From NCBI RefSeq assembly GCF_900105095.1, contig NZ_LT629743.1:1674001-1738000 (forward strand): a stretch of 64,000 nucleotides of DNA. Reading direction: 5' to 3'. The notes beneath the pieces are model-generated. The model saw nothing but the letters and a program-made list of their open reading frames with translations. It was not told the origin of the DNA and did no database searches. The position numbers were made by a program, and so were the translations under genes. The stretch is from Erythrobacter sp. HL-111. GTDB lineage: Bacteria > Pseudomonadota > Alphaproteobacteria > Sphingomonadales > Sphingomonadaceae. Shown in pieces: positions 56,368-64,000 of this stretch (positions within the stretch are counted from its first letter, which is position 1; each line of letters starts with the position of its first letter).

Positions 56368-58089
56368 TCAGCGTCCCGCCGGGCGCTGCGCGCCTTCGCG
56401 GATGTGGAAATCGCCCCGGCGGCGAATCGGTACGCGCATCACGCAGTGCACGCCCTCGGGCGCGAATTCGAGCGTTACCGGGTGGCGCAGTTCGTGGGCG
56501 ACGATCTTCTCGATCAGCTCCGTCCCGAAGCCGCGCTTGCGGGTCCCGGCGACCGGCGGCCCCCCGCGCTCGCGCCATTCGACCTCGGCGAGGTTTCCCT
56601 CGATCAGCCGCCAGCGGATCGAGACATGGCCGCCCGGCACGCTCAACGCGCCGTATTTCGCCGCATTGGTGCCCAGTTCGTGGATGGCGAGGCCGAAGCT
56701 CAGCGCATCGTTCGGCGCGAGCTGGGCGGGCGGCCCCTCCACCGTCACCGATTCGTCGCTGCCCGCGCGGAAATGCTGCAATTCGGCATCGATCACCGCG
56801 GCCAGAGGGGTGGTGCTCCAGTCGGTCCCGGTAAGGAGGTCGTGCGTCGCCGACAGCGCCCGAATCCGCCCCTCGAGACTGTCGGCGAATTCGTCGAGCG
56901 TGTTCGATCGCCGCCGCGTCAGGGATAGGATCGAAAGCACGTTGGCGAGAGTGTTCTTGACCCGGTGATTGAGCTCGCGGCTCAAGGAGTTGCGGATGGA
57001 ATGCTGTTCCTCGAAGAAGGCGAGACGCGCCTGATCCTCGAAGGCCTGCTGGGTCAGCAGGCGGGCGAGCAGCATCAGCAGGCTCGCGACGGCAAGGCCG
57101 AACAGCAGGGTCACCATCGACAGCGGGGCGAGCGTCTGCGCCTGCGTCGCCTCGACCACCAGCAGCAGTTCGCGGTGGGCGATCGTCACCTCCTGCTCGA
57201 TCCGCTGCACCCGGTCTCCCGCGAGTGAATGGGCGACCAGCAGGTTGTCGGTCCGCGCGTCGCCGTCATAGAGCCGCACGCCGAGATCGGCCGGGGCCGC
57301 CTGCGCGATCGCCGCGCTCAGGAACTCGTCGGCGTCGAACGGCGAATAGACGAAGCCGGCAAGGCTGCGCTGGCTGTCGCGCAGCGAGGGGTCGCCGGCG
57401 AAGACCGGCATCGCGATGATGAACCCCGGGGCCATCCCGGCCCCCTCCTGCGCGAGCACGATCCGGCCCGAGGCGGTCGGGCGCACGGTGCGGCGCGCCT
57501 CCTCAAGCGCGGCGGCGCGGACCTCTTCGGAATACATGTCGAAGCCGATTGCGCGCCGGTTGCGTTCGGTGTCGGGCCAGATGTAGCGCACCAGGGCGCG
57601 GCGGGTGATCGGGCTTTCGACATCGCGCGTCTCGATCCAGCCGATCCCCTCGGCCCCGCGATAATCGAGGTCCAGACGCAATTCGCTGACGAACTGGCGA
57701 AAGGTCCGGGGCGTCACCTCCTCGAGGCTGGAAAACAGCGCCGCCCCCGCGCGCAGGTAGGAGGCGAAACTGGTCCCCCGCCCTTCGAGCGCGGAGGCAA
57801 TGCCCTGCGCGTATTCGCGCATCTGCGCCTTTTCGCGGGCGCGCGCGTTGCTCTCGATCGCAAAGACGCTCAAGGCGGTGATCGCCGCTATGGCGAGGAA
57901 GATCGCGACGGGGATGGCGCGCGGATAGCTCACCAGCCAGCGCCGCGCCCGGCTCGCCTGCGGCGGCGGGGCCGAAAGCGCGCCGACCGGGCCGGGCGCA
58001 GGGCCCGCGGGCGGCCCCGGATCGGCGGGCGCGCCGATTGCGGTCCTGCTCGGCGCCGACGCGCCTTGGGGGGAGGCTTTCGAATTCAT
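56368..58089 (-). CDS. CHASE-domain HWE-family sensor histidine kinase of the general stress locus
   Basis: The protein (573 residues) has a first membrane helix (~60-78), a periplasmic CHASE domain (~95-300, with GIGWIETRD and AIGFDMYSEE), a second helix (~322-345) and an HWE-type kinase. The phospho-His is H375 in LNHRVKNTLANV; NEL-like ELGTNAAKYGAL and the HWE mark VEWRERGGPPV follow. It probably phosphorylates PhyR, directly or through another regulator. The CHASE ligand is unknown. It is convergent with phyR and divergent from nepR-ecfG. Confidence 0.9.
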   Translation of the reverse strand: MNSKASPQGASAPSRTAIGAPADPGPPAGPAPGPVGALSAPPPQASRARRWLVSYPRAIPVAIFLAIAAITALSVFAIESNARAREKAQMREYAQGIASALEGRGTSFASYLRAGAALFSSLEEVTPRTFRQFVSELRLDLDYRGAEGIGWIETRDVESPITRRALVRYIWPDTERNRRAIGFDMYSEEVRAAALEEARRTVRPTASGRIVLAQEGAGMAPGFIIAMPVFAGDPSLRDSQRSLAGFVYSPFDADEFLSAAIAQAAPADLGVRLYDGDARTDNLLVAHSLAGDRVQRIEQEVTIAHRELLLVVEATQAQTLAPLSMVTLLFGLAVASLLMLLARLLTQQAFEDQARLAFFEEQHSIRNSLSRELNHRVKNTLANVLSILSLTRRRSNTLDEFADSLEGRIRALSATHDLLTGTDWSTTPLAAVIDAELQHFRAGSDESVTVEGPPAQLAPNDALSFGLAIHELGTNAAKYGALSVPGGHVSIRWRLIEGNLAEVEWRERGGPPVAGTRKRGFGTELIEKIVAHELRHPVTLEFAPEGVHCVMRVPIRRRGDFHIREGAQRPAGR

Positions 58090-58117
58090 GTGGGATGCAT
58101 GGCCCTGGTGTGTGGAC

Positions 58118-58142
58118 GGAACCAAACACCGCGCGCTACGTT
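58118..58142 (+). promoter_or_regulatory. EcfG-dependent promoter of nepR-ecfG
   Basis: GGAAC, 16 bases, CGTT matches the EcfG consensus exactly. It lies ~120 bases upstream of nepR and in the divergent region with the kinase gene, and predicts positive autoregulation of ecfG. Confidence 0.85.
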
Positions 58143-58260
58143 CCCACAACACGCGCCTCCCGGCCGCCTGCGTCTGATCGCCTGCGGCACGGAAGCAACA
58201 GGGCGGAGGGGCCGATAACGCAAGGCGCGCCAACCGGGATCGAGGAAACCAGATACGCAT

Positions 58261-58563
58261 ATGGCGTCACAGGAAACATCACGCGAGGCCGGGGCCGCAG
58301 CGCGCGGCCGGCCTGCATCCGGCCGGCAGCAGGGCGGCGAGACAGGCAGGGCGGCGGACAAGCCCGACGAACCGTGCGCCGCGGCGCAGCCGCGGGGGAA
58401 GCCGGACTGGAGCCACGGGCTCAGGCAGCTTTACGATTCGGTGCTCGAGGAAGACCTTCCCGACAGTTTCAAGGACCTGCTCGACCGGCTTGACGAAAGC
58501 GATCCGGGCGGAGCCGACAAAGGCCCGCCCGACCAGCCCCCTTCGCGGGGGAGCGGAGCATGA
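58261..58563 (+). CDS. nepR: Anti-sigma factor NepR
   Basis: The protein (100 residues) has a long disordered N-terminus and the NepR core LRQLYDSVLEEDLPDSFKDLLDRL at ~residues 54-77. It holds EcfG inactive until phospho-PhyR binds it. Its stop overlaps the ecfG start (ATGA). Confidence 0.93.
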   Translation: MASQETSREAGAAARGRPASGRQQGGETGRAADKPDEPCAAAQPRGKPDWSHGLRQLYDSVLEEDLPDSFKDLLDRLDESDPGGADKGPPDQPPSRGSGA

Positions 58564-59189
58564 TGGCCGACAGGAAAAAGAAGAAAATCGAACGCACGCC
58601 CGCCGAAAAGGCCGAATTCAAGCGCGAGCTGACCGAGGTCGTGCCGCACCTGCGCGCCTTTGCGCGGGGCCTGTGCGGGCGCCCCGACATGGCCGACGAC
58701 CTGGTGCAGGAAACCCTGCTCAAGGCCTGGGCCGCGCAGGAACGTTTCGAACCCGGCACCTCGATGCGCGCCTGGACCTTCGTGATCCTGCGGAACGCCT
58801 ATCTCACCGACATGCGGCGCAACCGTTTTCGCGGCGAGTATGACGAGGGCGTGGCCGAACGCATCCTGACCGCGCCCGCCGGGCAGGAAGAGCCGCTGCA
58901 CCTGTCCGACATGCACCGCGCCCTCCTTACCCTCCCGCCCGAACGGCGCGAGGCCTTGCTGCTGGTGGGAGCAGGCGGTTTTTCCTACGAGGAAGCCGCG
59001 CAGATCTGCGGCTGTGCGGTCGGCACGATCAAGAGCCGGGTGGGCCGCGCCCGCGCCGCGCTCAACTCGATGCTCGCCGACGGGGACATCCCCAAGCGCT
59101 CGATCGACGACGAGACCGCACACCGCGCCATCCTCGAGGAGCTCGACGATGTCGCGGCCGGCAAGGGCGTCGCCGCCGCCAAGGGCTGA
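58560..59189 (+). CDS. ecfG: General stress response ECF sigma factor EcfG
   Basis: The protein (209 residues) is an ECF15-type sigma factor: region 2 with LVQETLLKAWAAQERFEPGTSMRAWTFVILRNAYLTDMRR (~residues 48-88) and region 4 with LPPERREALLLVGAGGFSYEEAAQICGCAVGTIKSRVGRAR (~125-165). It directs RNA polymerase to GGAAC-N16/17-CGTT promoters. The extra N-terminus of ~20 basic residues and a C-terminal tail are usual for the group. Confidence 0.96.
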   Translation: MMADRKKKKIERTPAEKAEFKRELTEVVPHLRAFARGLCGRPDMADDLVQETLLKAWAAQERFEPGTSMRAWTFVILRNAYLTDMRRNRFRGEYDEGVAERILTAPAGQEEPLHLSDMHRALLTLPPERREALLLVGAGGFSYEEAAQICGCAVGTIKSRVGRARAALNSMLADGDIPKRSIDDETAHRAILEELDDVAAGKGVAAAKG

Positions 59190-59212
59190 GGCCTTCCCGC
59201 CGGCACCAACGA

Positions 59213-59250
59213 AAAGGGCCTGCGCGCAGGATGTGCGGCAGGCCCTTTCC
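59213..59250. terminator. Bidirectional terminator between ecfG and sodB
   Basis: AAAGGGCCTGC and GCAGGCCCTTT form an 11-base stem around a 14-base loop, with A and T runs on the two sides. The two flanking genes converge here. Confidence 0.85.
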
Positions 59251-59267
59251 GTTTCGCGCCGGGAAAC

Positions 59268-59876
59268 TCAGGCGTAGGTCCAGGTCGACCCGCGCTCGAG
59301 ATTCTCGCTCGCGAACTTCCAGTTGAGCTTGCCGTCGACGACCGCGTCGAGATAGCTCGGCCGCTTGTTCTGGTGGTCGAGGTAATAGGCGTGCTCCCAC
59401 ACGTCGATCGTCAGCAGCGGGTTGAATTCGCTGTCCGCGAGCGTGTCGGCGTCGTGCGATTCCTCGATCGAGAGCTTGCCGCCCTTTTCCGCGAGCCACA
59501 CCCAGCCGGACGCGAAATGACCCGCGCCGCGTTCCTTCAGCGCCTTCTTCAGCTCGTCCATCGAACCGAAGGCCTCGTCGATCTTGGTCTTGAGCTCGGC
59601 CGAGGGCTCCCCGCCGTCGGGCGACAGCGAGTTCCAGTAGAAGCCATGGTTCCATGTCTGGGCGGAATTGTTGAACAGGCCCGCGCTGCTCCCGCGCGCG
59701 GCGGCGATGACCGCTTCGAGCGACTTGCCGTCATGATCGGTGCCCTCGATCGCGGCGTTGGTCTTGTCGACATAGGCCTGGTGATGCTTGCCGTGATGGA
59801 AGGCCAGCGTCTCGGCCGAGATCGCGGGGTCGAGCGCGTCGGGCGCATAGGGAAGCGGACTCAATTGGAAAGCCAT
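59268..59876 (-). CDS. sodB: Superoxide dismutase (Fe-type)
   Basis: The protein (202 residues) is a Fe/Mn SOD with metal ligands in FHHGKHHQAYVDK (~26), NNSAQTWNHGFYWNSL (~68-83), TIDVWEHAYYLDH (~160). The Gln in NNSAQTWNH is typical of Fe-SOD. It removes superoxide in the cytoplasm. CGGAGGAATT just before the ATG at 59876 fixes the start. It lies beside the general stress response genes, but an EcfG promoter was not found before it. Confidence 0.95.
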   Translation of the reverse strand: MAFQLSPLPYAPDALDPAISAETLAFHHGKHHQAYVDKTNAAIEGTDHDGKSLEAVIAAARGSSAGLFNNSAQTWNHGFYWNSLSPDGGEPSAELKTKIDEAFGSMDELKKALKERGAGHFASGWVWLAEKGGKLSIEESHDADTLADSEFNPLLTIDVWEHAYYLDHQNKRPSYLDAVVDGKLNWKFASENLERGSTWTYA

Positions 59877-59999
59877 AATTCCTCCGGTGGGTTTCAAGGG
59901 ATGAACAGGTGACGGGTCGATAGCACCAACGCGCGCGGGCGCGAAGGGTTGCAAACACGCAGTTGCGGATCGCGCAGTCGGTCTTGCTTCATGTGCGCG

Positions 60000-61319
60000 T
60001 CACCGGCCGGTCCGGTCGACCGCGCTGGTGACGGCGAGGTTCATGGTCACGTTCGCCAGCGTTCGCACGATGTCGGGCAGCATCTCGACCGCGACCAGCA
60101 GCGCGAGCGGTTCGATCGGCACGCCCATGGCGAGCGCGATGGGACCGATCGAGACGACGAAGCTGATCGATCCGGGTAGGCTCACCGATCCGACCGAAAT
60201 GACGAGCGCCACCATGATCCCCGCCCCGGCGGCGGCCGGGGTGATTTCGACGCCCGCGAGCGCCGCGACATAGAGCGCGACGGCCATGTTCATCGCCGGG
60301 CTCGTCGCGCGGAAGATCGCGACGGCAAGCGGCAGGACGAATTCCGCCGTCGCCGCCCTGAGGCCGAGGCGCGAGGCCGAATCGAGCATTGCCGGAAGGC
60401 TCGCGAGCGAGCTCTGGGTCGAGACCGCCACCGCCTGCGCCGGGAGCGCGGCGCGCGCGAACCGCCACGGCGAAACCCCGCCCAGCACCGCCGCAAGGGC
60501 ATAGGCGAGCAGCACCACGAACCCGCCCATCGCCGAGACGACGAGGATGTAATGCGCCAGCGCCGCGAAGGCGCCGCTCCCGCTCCTGAGGCCGACGCCG
60601 AAAGCGAGCGCGAACACCCCCGCCGGCGCGACCCACAGCACCCAGCCGATGATGAGCAGCATCGCATTGGCCAGCGCATGGAAGAAGCCGAGCAGCCGCT
60701 CGCCCTGCTCTTCCGGCAGGCGGGTGACGGCGACGGCGAACAGGGCGAAGAAGATCGTCAGCGGCAGCATCGCGGTTTCTGCCGCCGCCGCGACGAGGTT
60801 GGGCGCGACGAGGCTGGCGAGGAAATCGAGGATGCCCGGCACCTCCTGCGGCTGCCCCGCGTCACTGGCGAGAAAGCCCGAGGCGCCCGGCGGGATCGGG
60901 AAGGCATCGAGCACCAGCGGCAGGGCCAGCGCGGTGAACGCCCCGCCCGCGACCAGCACGCCGAGGACCAGCAGCAGGAACCGGCGCGCGGCCCGTCCCG
61001 CGCTCGCCGCCCGCACCATCTGCGAGAGGCCGAGCACCAGGAGCGAGGCGACCAGCGGGATGATCGTCATCTGGAGGGCGCGCAGCCACAGCGTGCCCAC
61101 GAGCGCCAGCGCGTCGCGCAGCCAGTCCGGCAGCCCGCTTTCCGCCAGCACCACCCCGCCCGCGAGCCCGGCGACGAGCGCCGCGAAGGTCAGCACCACC
61201 GGCAGGCGGATCGTCACCAGTTCGTAAGGTTGCCCGCCCGCGGGCCGCGCTGCTTCGCTCAAGGAAATCCGTCCGTTTTCAAGGTTACCGCCCTTCCCTT
61301 CGCGCGATAACCACGCCAT
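60000..61319 (-). CDS. Dicarboxylate/amino acid:cation symporter (DAACS family)
   Basis: The protein (up to 439 residues) has about eight membrane helices plus two re-entrant hairpins. [30 protein letters not shown] (HP1, ~residue 295) with the serine-rich motif, and [17 protein letters not shown] (~345) plus [18 protein letters not shown] (HP2) are typical of GltP/DctA-like carriers. The substrate may be glutamate, aspartate or a C4-dicarboxylate. The start is uncertain: the ATG at 61319 nearly meets the glmM start, and a GTG at 61217 is another option. Confidence 0.85.
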   Translation of the reverse strand: MAWLSREGKGGNLENGRISLSEAARPAGGQPYELVTIRLPVVLTFAALVAGLAGGVVLAESGLPDWLRDALALVGTLWLRALQMTIIPLVASLLVLGLSQMVRAASAGRAARRFLLLVLGVLVAGGAFTALALPLVLDAFPIPPGASGFLASDAGQPQEVPGILDFLASLVAPNLVAAAAETAMLPLTIFFALFAVAVTRLPEEQGERLLGFFHALANAMLLIIGWVLWVAPAGVFALAFGVGLRSGSGAFAALAHYILVVSAMGGFVVLLAYALAAVLGGVSPWRFARAALPAQAVAVSTQSSLASLPAMLDSASRLGLRAATAEFVLPLAVAIFRATSPAMNMAVALYVAALAGVEITPAAAGAGIMVALVISVGSVSLPGSISFVVSIGPIALAMGVPIEPLALLVAVEMLPDIVRTLANVTMNLAVTSAVDRTGR

Positions 61320-61368
61320 GACCCGCTTGGCAATCGAGCGAGACCGCAAGCGAGGGGCAAGTCCGCAC

Positions 61369-62706
61369 ATGGCACGCAGGTTTTTCGGCACCGACGGGAT
61401 CCGGGGGCGCACCAATGCCGGGGTGATGACCGCGGCGACGGCGATGCGCGTCGGGCAGGCGGCCGGCACCCATTTCGTGCGCGGCGGGCATCGCCACCGC
61501 GTCGTGATCGGCAAGGACACGCGCCTGTCGGGCTACATGATGGAAAGCGCGCTGGTGGCGGGCTTCACCAGTGTCGGCATGGACGTCATCATGACCGGGC
61601 CGCTCCCCACCCCCGCGATCGCGCTGCTCACCCGCGACATGCGGGCCGATCTCGGCGTCATGATCTCGGCCAGCCACAACCTCTTTCCCGACAACGGGAT
61701 CAAGCTGTTCGGCCCCGACGGGTTCAAGCTGTCGGACGAGACCGAGGCCGAGATCGAGCGGCTGATGGAGGCCGAACCGCGGCTCGCCCCCGCCGAAGGG
61801 ATCGGCCGCGCCCGCCGGATCGAGGATGCGCGCGGGCGCTACATCCATGCGGTCAAACGGTCGATCGGAAGCGACGTGCGCTTCGACGGGCTCAAGGTGG
61901 TGGTCGATTGCGCCCATGGCGCGGCCTACCAGGTCGCCCCTTCCGCGATCTGGGAACTGGGCGCGGAAGTCGTCACTCTCGGCGTCGCGCCCAACGGGAC
62001 GAACATCAACGACCGCGTCGGCTCGACCGCGATCGAGGCGCTGCAGGCCAGGGTGGTGGAGGAAGGCGCGGATCTCGGCATCGCGCTCGATGGCGATGCC
62101 GACCGCCTGATCGTGGTCGACGAGAAAGGCAGCGCGGTCGACGGGGACCAGATCATGGCCCTGATCGCGACCCGGATGCACGAGAAAGGCGCACTCACCG
62201 GCGGCGGCGTCGTCGCCACCGTGATGAGCAATCTCGGGCTCGAACGCCACCTTGCCGGGATCGGCCTGACGCTCGAACGGACCAAGGTCGGCGACCGCTA
62301 CGTGCTCGAGAGAATGCGCGCGGGCGGATACAATGTCGGCGGGGAGCAGTCGGGCCACATGATCCTGCTCGACCACGCGACCACCGGCGACGGAACCGTG
62401 GCGGCGCTGCGCGTTCTCACCAGCCTCGTGCGCGAGGGCCGCCCGGCGAGCGAGATCCTGCACCAGTTCGATCCCGTCCCGCAGCTGCTCAGGAACGTGC
62501 GTTACGACGGCGGTGCCCCGCTCGATGCCGCCAGTGTCAAGTCCGCCATCGCCGAGGCGGAGCGCGTCCTCGAAGGGCATGGCCGGCTGGTCATCCGCCC
62601 CTCGGGCACCGAGCCCGTCATCCGCGTCATGGCCGAAGGCGACGACCCGGACGAGGTCGAGCAGGTGGTCGAAAGCGTGTGCGAAGCCGTCCGGCAGGCG
62701 GCCTGA
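61369..62706 (+). CDS. glmM: Phosphoglucosamine mutase
   Basis: The protein (445 residues) starts [15 protein letters not shown], as GlmM does. It has the phosphoserine loop [17 protein letters not shown] (~residue 98), the metal loop [15 protein letters not shown] (~239) and the sugar and phosphate loops GEQSGH (~323) and [12 protein letters not shown] (~405). It turns glucosamine-6-P into glucosamine-1-P for peptidoglycan and LPS. I chose the ATG at 61369, not 61318, because it gives the canonical N-terminus. Confidence 0.96.
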   Translation: MARRFFGTDGIRGRTNAGVMTAATAMRVGQAAGTHFVRGGHRHRVVIGKDTRLSGYMMESALVAGFTSVGMDVIMTGPLPTPAIALLTRDMRADLGVMISASHNLFPDNGIKLFGPDGFKLSDETEAEIERLMEAEPRLAPAEGIGRARRIEDARGRYIHAVKRSIGSDVRFDGLKVVVDCAHGAAYQVAPSAIWELGAEVVTLGVAPNGTNINDRVGSTAIEALQARVVEEGADLGIALDGDADRLIVVDEKGSAVDGDQIMALIATRMHEKGALTGGGVVATVMSNLGLERHLAGIGLTLERTKVGDRYVLERMRAGGYNVGGEQSGHMILLDHATTGDGTVAALRVLTSLVREGRPASEILHQFDPVPQLLRNVRYDGGAPLDAASVKSAIAEAERVLEGHGRLVIRPSGTEPVIRVMAEGDDPDEVEQVVESVCEAVRQAA

Positions 62707-62715
62707 GCGGCGGCG

Positions 62716-62940
62716 ATGCTGGAAATGCGCCCCGATTGCGAGCGCTGCGGCACGGACCTCCCCGCCGAGGTGCCGGGCGCGTTCATCTGCAGCTTCGAAT
62801 GCACCTTCTGCGCCGCTTGCGCCGAAGCGCTCGACGACCTGTGCCCCAATTGCCGCGGCGAGCTGATGGACCGGCCGACCCGGGCGAAGGCGCTGCACGC
62901 GGAATTCCCGCCCTCGACAAGGCGGCGGTTCGGGGGCTGA
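62716..62940 (+). CDS. DUF1272 zinc-ribbon-like protein
   Basis: The protein (74 residues) has the DUF1272 pattern: MRPDCERCGTDLP, then CSFECTFCAACAEA and LCPNCRGELM, with eight or more Cys in CxxC pairs that should bind zinc. The function of this family is unknown. It starts ten bases after the glmM stop and is likely in the same transcript. Confidence 0.88.
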   Translation: MLEMRPDCERCGTDLPAEVPGAFICSFECTFCAACAEALDDLCPNCRGELMDRPTRAKALHAEFPPSTRRRFGG

Positions 62941-63023
62941 TCCGGCTTCATGCCGGCGAAGTCGGGCCGCAGCCGCGCCATCGGCTCTCGACTTCGCGCG
63001 AGGCGAAGGGATAGGGGAAGGCG

Positions 63024-63836
63024 ATGAGCACCAGACCTCCCCCCCGCATCCTCTCGATCGCCGGGTCCGATTCATCGGGCGGCGCGGGGATCCAGGCCGA
63101 TCTCAAGACCATCGCCATGCTCGGCGGCTACGGCATGACCGCGATCACCGCCGCGACCGCGCAGAACAGCACCGGCGTGCAGGCGATCACGCCCCTGTCC
63201 GGCCCTTTCGTGGCCGAGCAGATCCGTTCGTGCATCCGCGACATCGGGGTCGATGCGATCAAGATCGGGATGCTCCACGATGCCGATATCATCGCCCATG
63301 TCGCCGGGGCGCTGGAAGAGGTGGACAGCCGCGTGCCGCTGGTGCTCGATCCCGTCATGGTCGCGACCTCGGGCGCCGCGCTGATCGCCGAGGACGCGGT
63401 TGCGGCGATGAAGGAGCGGCTCTTCCCGCGCGCCACACTGGTAACGCCGAACCTGCCCGAACTCGAACACCTTGCCGGGCGCAACCTGCGGACCACCGAA
63501 CTGGTCGAGGGCGCCGCGCGCGAGCTTGTCGCGGGATACGGCTGCGCGGTGCTGGCGAAGGGCGGGCATACCGAGGACGCGCGGATCATCGACATCCTGA
63601 TCCCGACCGAAGGCCGCTCGGTCCAGTTCGACCATGCCCGGATCGACACGCGCCACACCCACGGGACGGGCTGCACGCTGTCCTCGGCCATCGCCACGCT
63701 GATCGGGCACGGACAGAGCCTGGAACACGCGGCGAGGCTCGCGCGGCGTTTCGTGGTCGAGGCGATCCGGCAGGCGCCCGGCTACGGCGCGGGTAGCGGG
63801 CCGCTCGGCCACCAAGCGGTGCGGCGGCTGGACTAG
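63024..63836 (+). CDS. thiD: Hydroxymethylpyrimidine/phosphomethylpyrimidine kinase
   Basis: The protein (270 residues) has the ThiD/ribokinase-like signatures: ILSIAGSDSSGGAGIQADLKTI (~8-30), IKIGMLHD (~82), LDPVMVATSG (~108), TPNLPELEHLAG (~140) and the anion-hole GTGCTLSSAIA with the catalytic Cys (~214). It phosphorylates HMP and HMP-P for thiamine synthesis. It is in line with glmM and DUF1272 on the plus strand. Confidence 0.95.
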   Translation: MSTRPPPRILSIAGSDSSGGAGIQADLKTIAMLGGYGMTAITAATAQNSTGVQAITPLSGPFVAEQIRSCIRDIGVDAIKIGMLHDADIIAHVAGALEEVDSRVPLVLDPVMVATSGAALIAEDAVAAMKERLFPRATLVTPNLPELEHLAGRNLRTTELVEGAARELVAGYGCAVLAKGGHTEDARIIDILIPTEGRSVQFDHARIDTRHTHGTGCTLSSAIATLIGHGQSLEHAARLARRFVVEAIRQAPGYGAGSGPLGHQAVRRLD

Positions 63837-63855
63837 GCAATCCTTGCGTGGGTGC

Positions 63856-63877
63856 GGTTCCGGCATCCGCCGGAACC
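63856..63877. repeat. Palindromic hairpin after thiD
   Basis: GGTTCCGG and CCGGAACC form a perfect 8-base stem with a 6-base loop, 20 bases past the thiD stop, with no T-run. It resembles the short extragenic palindromes at 15.45 kb in style. Confidence 0.5.
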
Positions 63878-63929
63878 CCGGGGCGGGGGAGAGGGCGGCT
63901 CGGCAGCGCGCAAGCGCCGCAAGAGAAGG

Positions 63930-64000
63930 TCAGCGCTTCAGTTCGTAGAATTCCGCGACGTGTTCCCACGCGTCCTCGGCCGTCTCGCACCAGTGGAACA
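63930..64000 (-). CDS. C-terminal end of a LOG-family (Rossmann-fold) protein, partial
   Basis: Only the last 22 residues are in the window: FHWCETAEDAWEHVAEFYEL followed by Lys-Arg and a stop. The pattern of an acidic helix with EDAW and a final FYEL is common at the C-terminus of LOG/lysine-decarboxylase-like (cytokinin-activating type) proteins. The start lies beyond the right edge, so the call is weak. Confidence 0.4.
   Translation of the reverse strand, partial: FHWCETAEDAWEHVAEFYELKR

Noticed and set aside
59877..59999. Possible EcfG promoter before sodB
   Set aside because: No GGAAC-N16/17-CGTT match was found on the minus strand in the upstream region, so stress control of sodB is not claimed.

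Overview
The window looks like the chromosome of an alphaproteobacterium of the order Sphingomonadales, most likely family Erythrobacteraceae (Erythrobacter/Porphyrobacter-like). The DNA is GC-rich. Gene content that points there includes a PhyR-NepR-EcfG general stress response locus with an HWE kinase, a split glycine dehydrogenase (gcvPA/gcvPB), a split methionine synthase, a PHA synthase with an H1-like phasin, and two bacteriochlorophyll-pathway enzymes typical of aerobic anoxygenic phototrophs. This is an inference from family resemblance, without any database search.

Layout. 1-5.2 kb: the end of an M1-type metallopeptidase, a DUF6702 protein with an odd tail, an AI-2E family permease and two tandem CNNM/HlyC-like membrane proteins. 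5.2-9.6 kb: tRNA-Gly(CCC), then a minus-strand group with Brp/Blh beta-carotene cleavage enzyme, a CBS-pair protein, a TrkH/KtrB K+ transporter and an MscS channel. 9.8-17.2 kb: a valine catabolism cluster (mmsA, isobutyryl-CoA dehydrogenase, 3-hydroxyisobutyryl-CoA hydrolase, enoyl-CoA hydratase, mmsB) with small unrelated genes between. 17.2-20.2 kb: an Nmad3-like protein, a nucleotidyltransferase and a flippase. 20.2-25.2 kb: gcvT-gcvH-gcvPA-gcvPB behind a tandem glycine riboswitch. 25.2-31 kb: a methionine-cycle operon (ArsR-methyltransferase regulator, metF, split metH) with a clear palindromic operator at its head.

31-33.1 kb carries 8-vinyl reductase (BciA) and a light-dependent protochlorophyllide oxidoreductase (LPOR) side by side. 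From 33.2 kb an RND efflux operon is cut: its outer-membrane gene is intact, but the pump gene stops at an IS1380-like element with a frameshifted transposase. Beyond the IS lies the remnant of an island (primase fragment, AlpA-type regulator, tyrosine integrase) anchored at tRNA-Thr(CGT). The simplest reading is an IS-mediated deletion that joined the island to the efflux operon.

39-45 kb: tRNA-Cys, a thioesterase, an enoyl-CoA hydratase-like protein, an overlapping minus-strand group (membrane protein, RadC-like protein, winged-helix protein), a LuxR-type regulator with a membrane anchor, and an alaC-type aminotransferase. 45-48.3 kb: phaC and a phasin with PhaR-like operators. 48.4-55.2 kb: clpS, DUF427, lptF-lptG, an acetyltransferase, a lipoprotein, a fatty acid desaturase and a GNAT-like protein. 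55.4-59.2 kb: phyR, a CHASE-HWE kinase, nepR and ecfG with recognisable EcfG promoters, followed by sodB. 60-64 kb: a dicarboxylate symporter, glmM, DUF1272, thiD and the end of a LOG-family protein.

Most of the window is ordinary chromosomal housekeeping and catabolism. The accessory part is roughly 34.5-39.2 kb.
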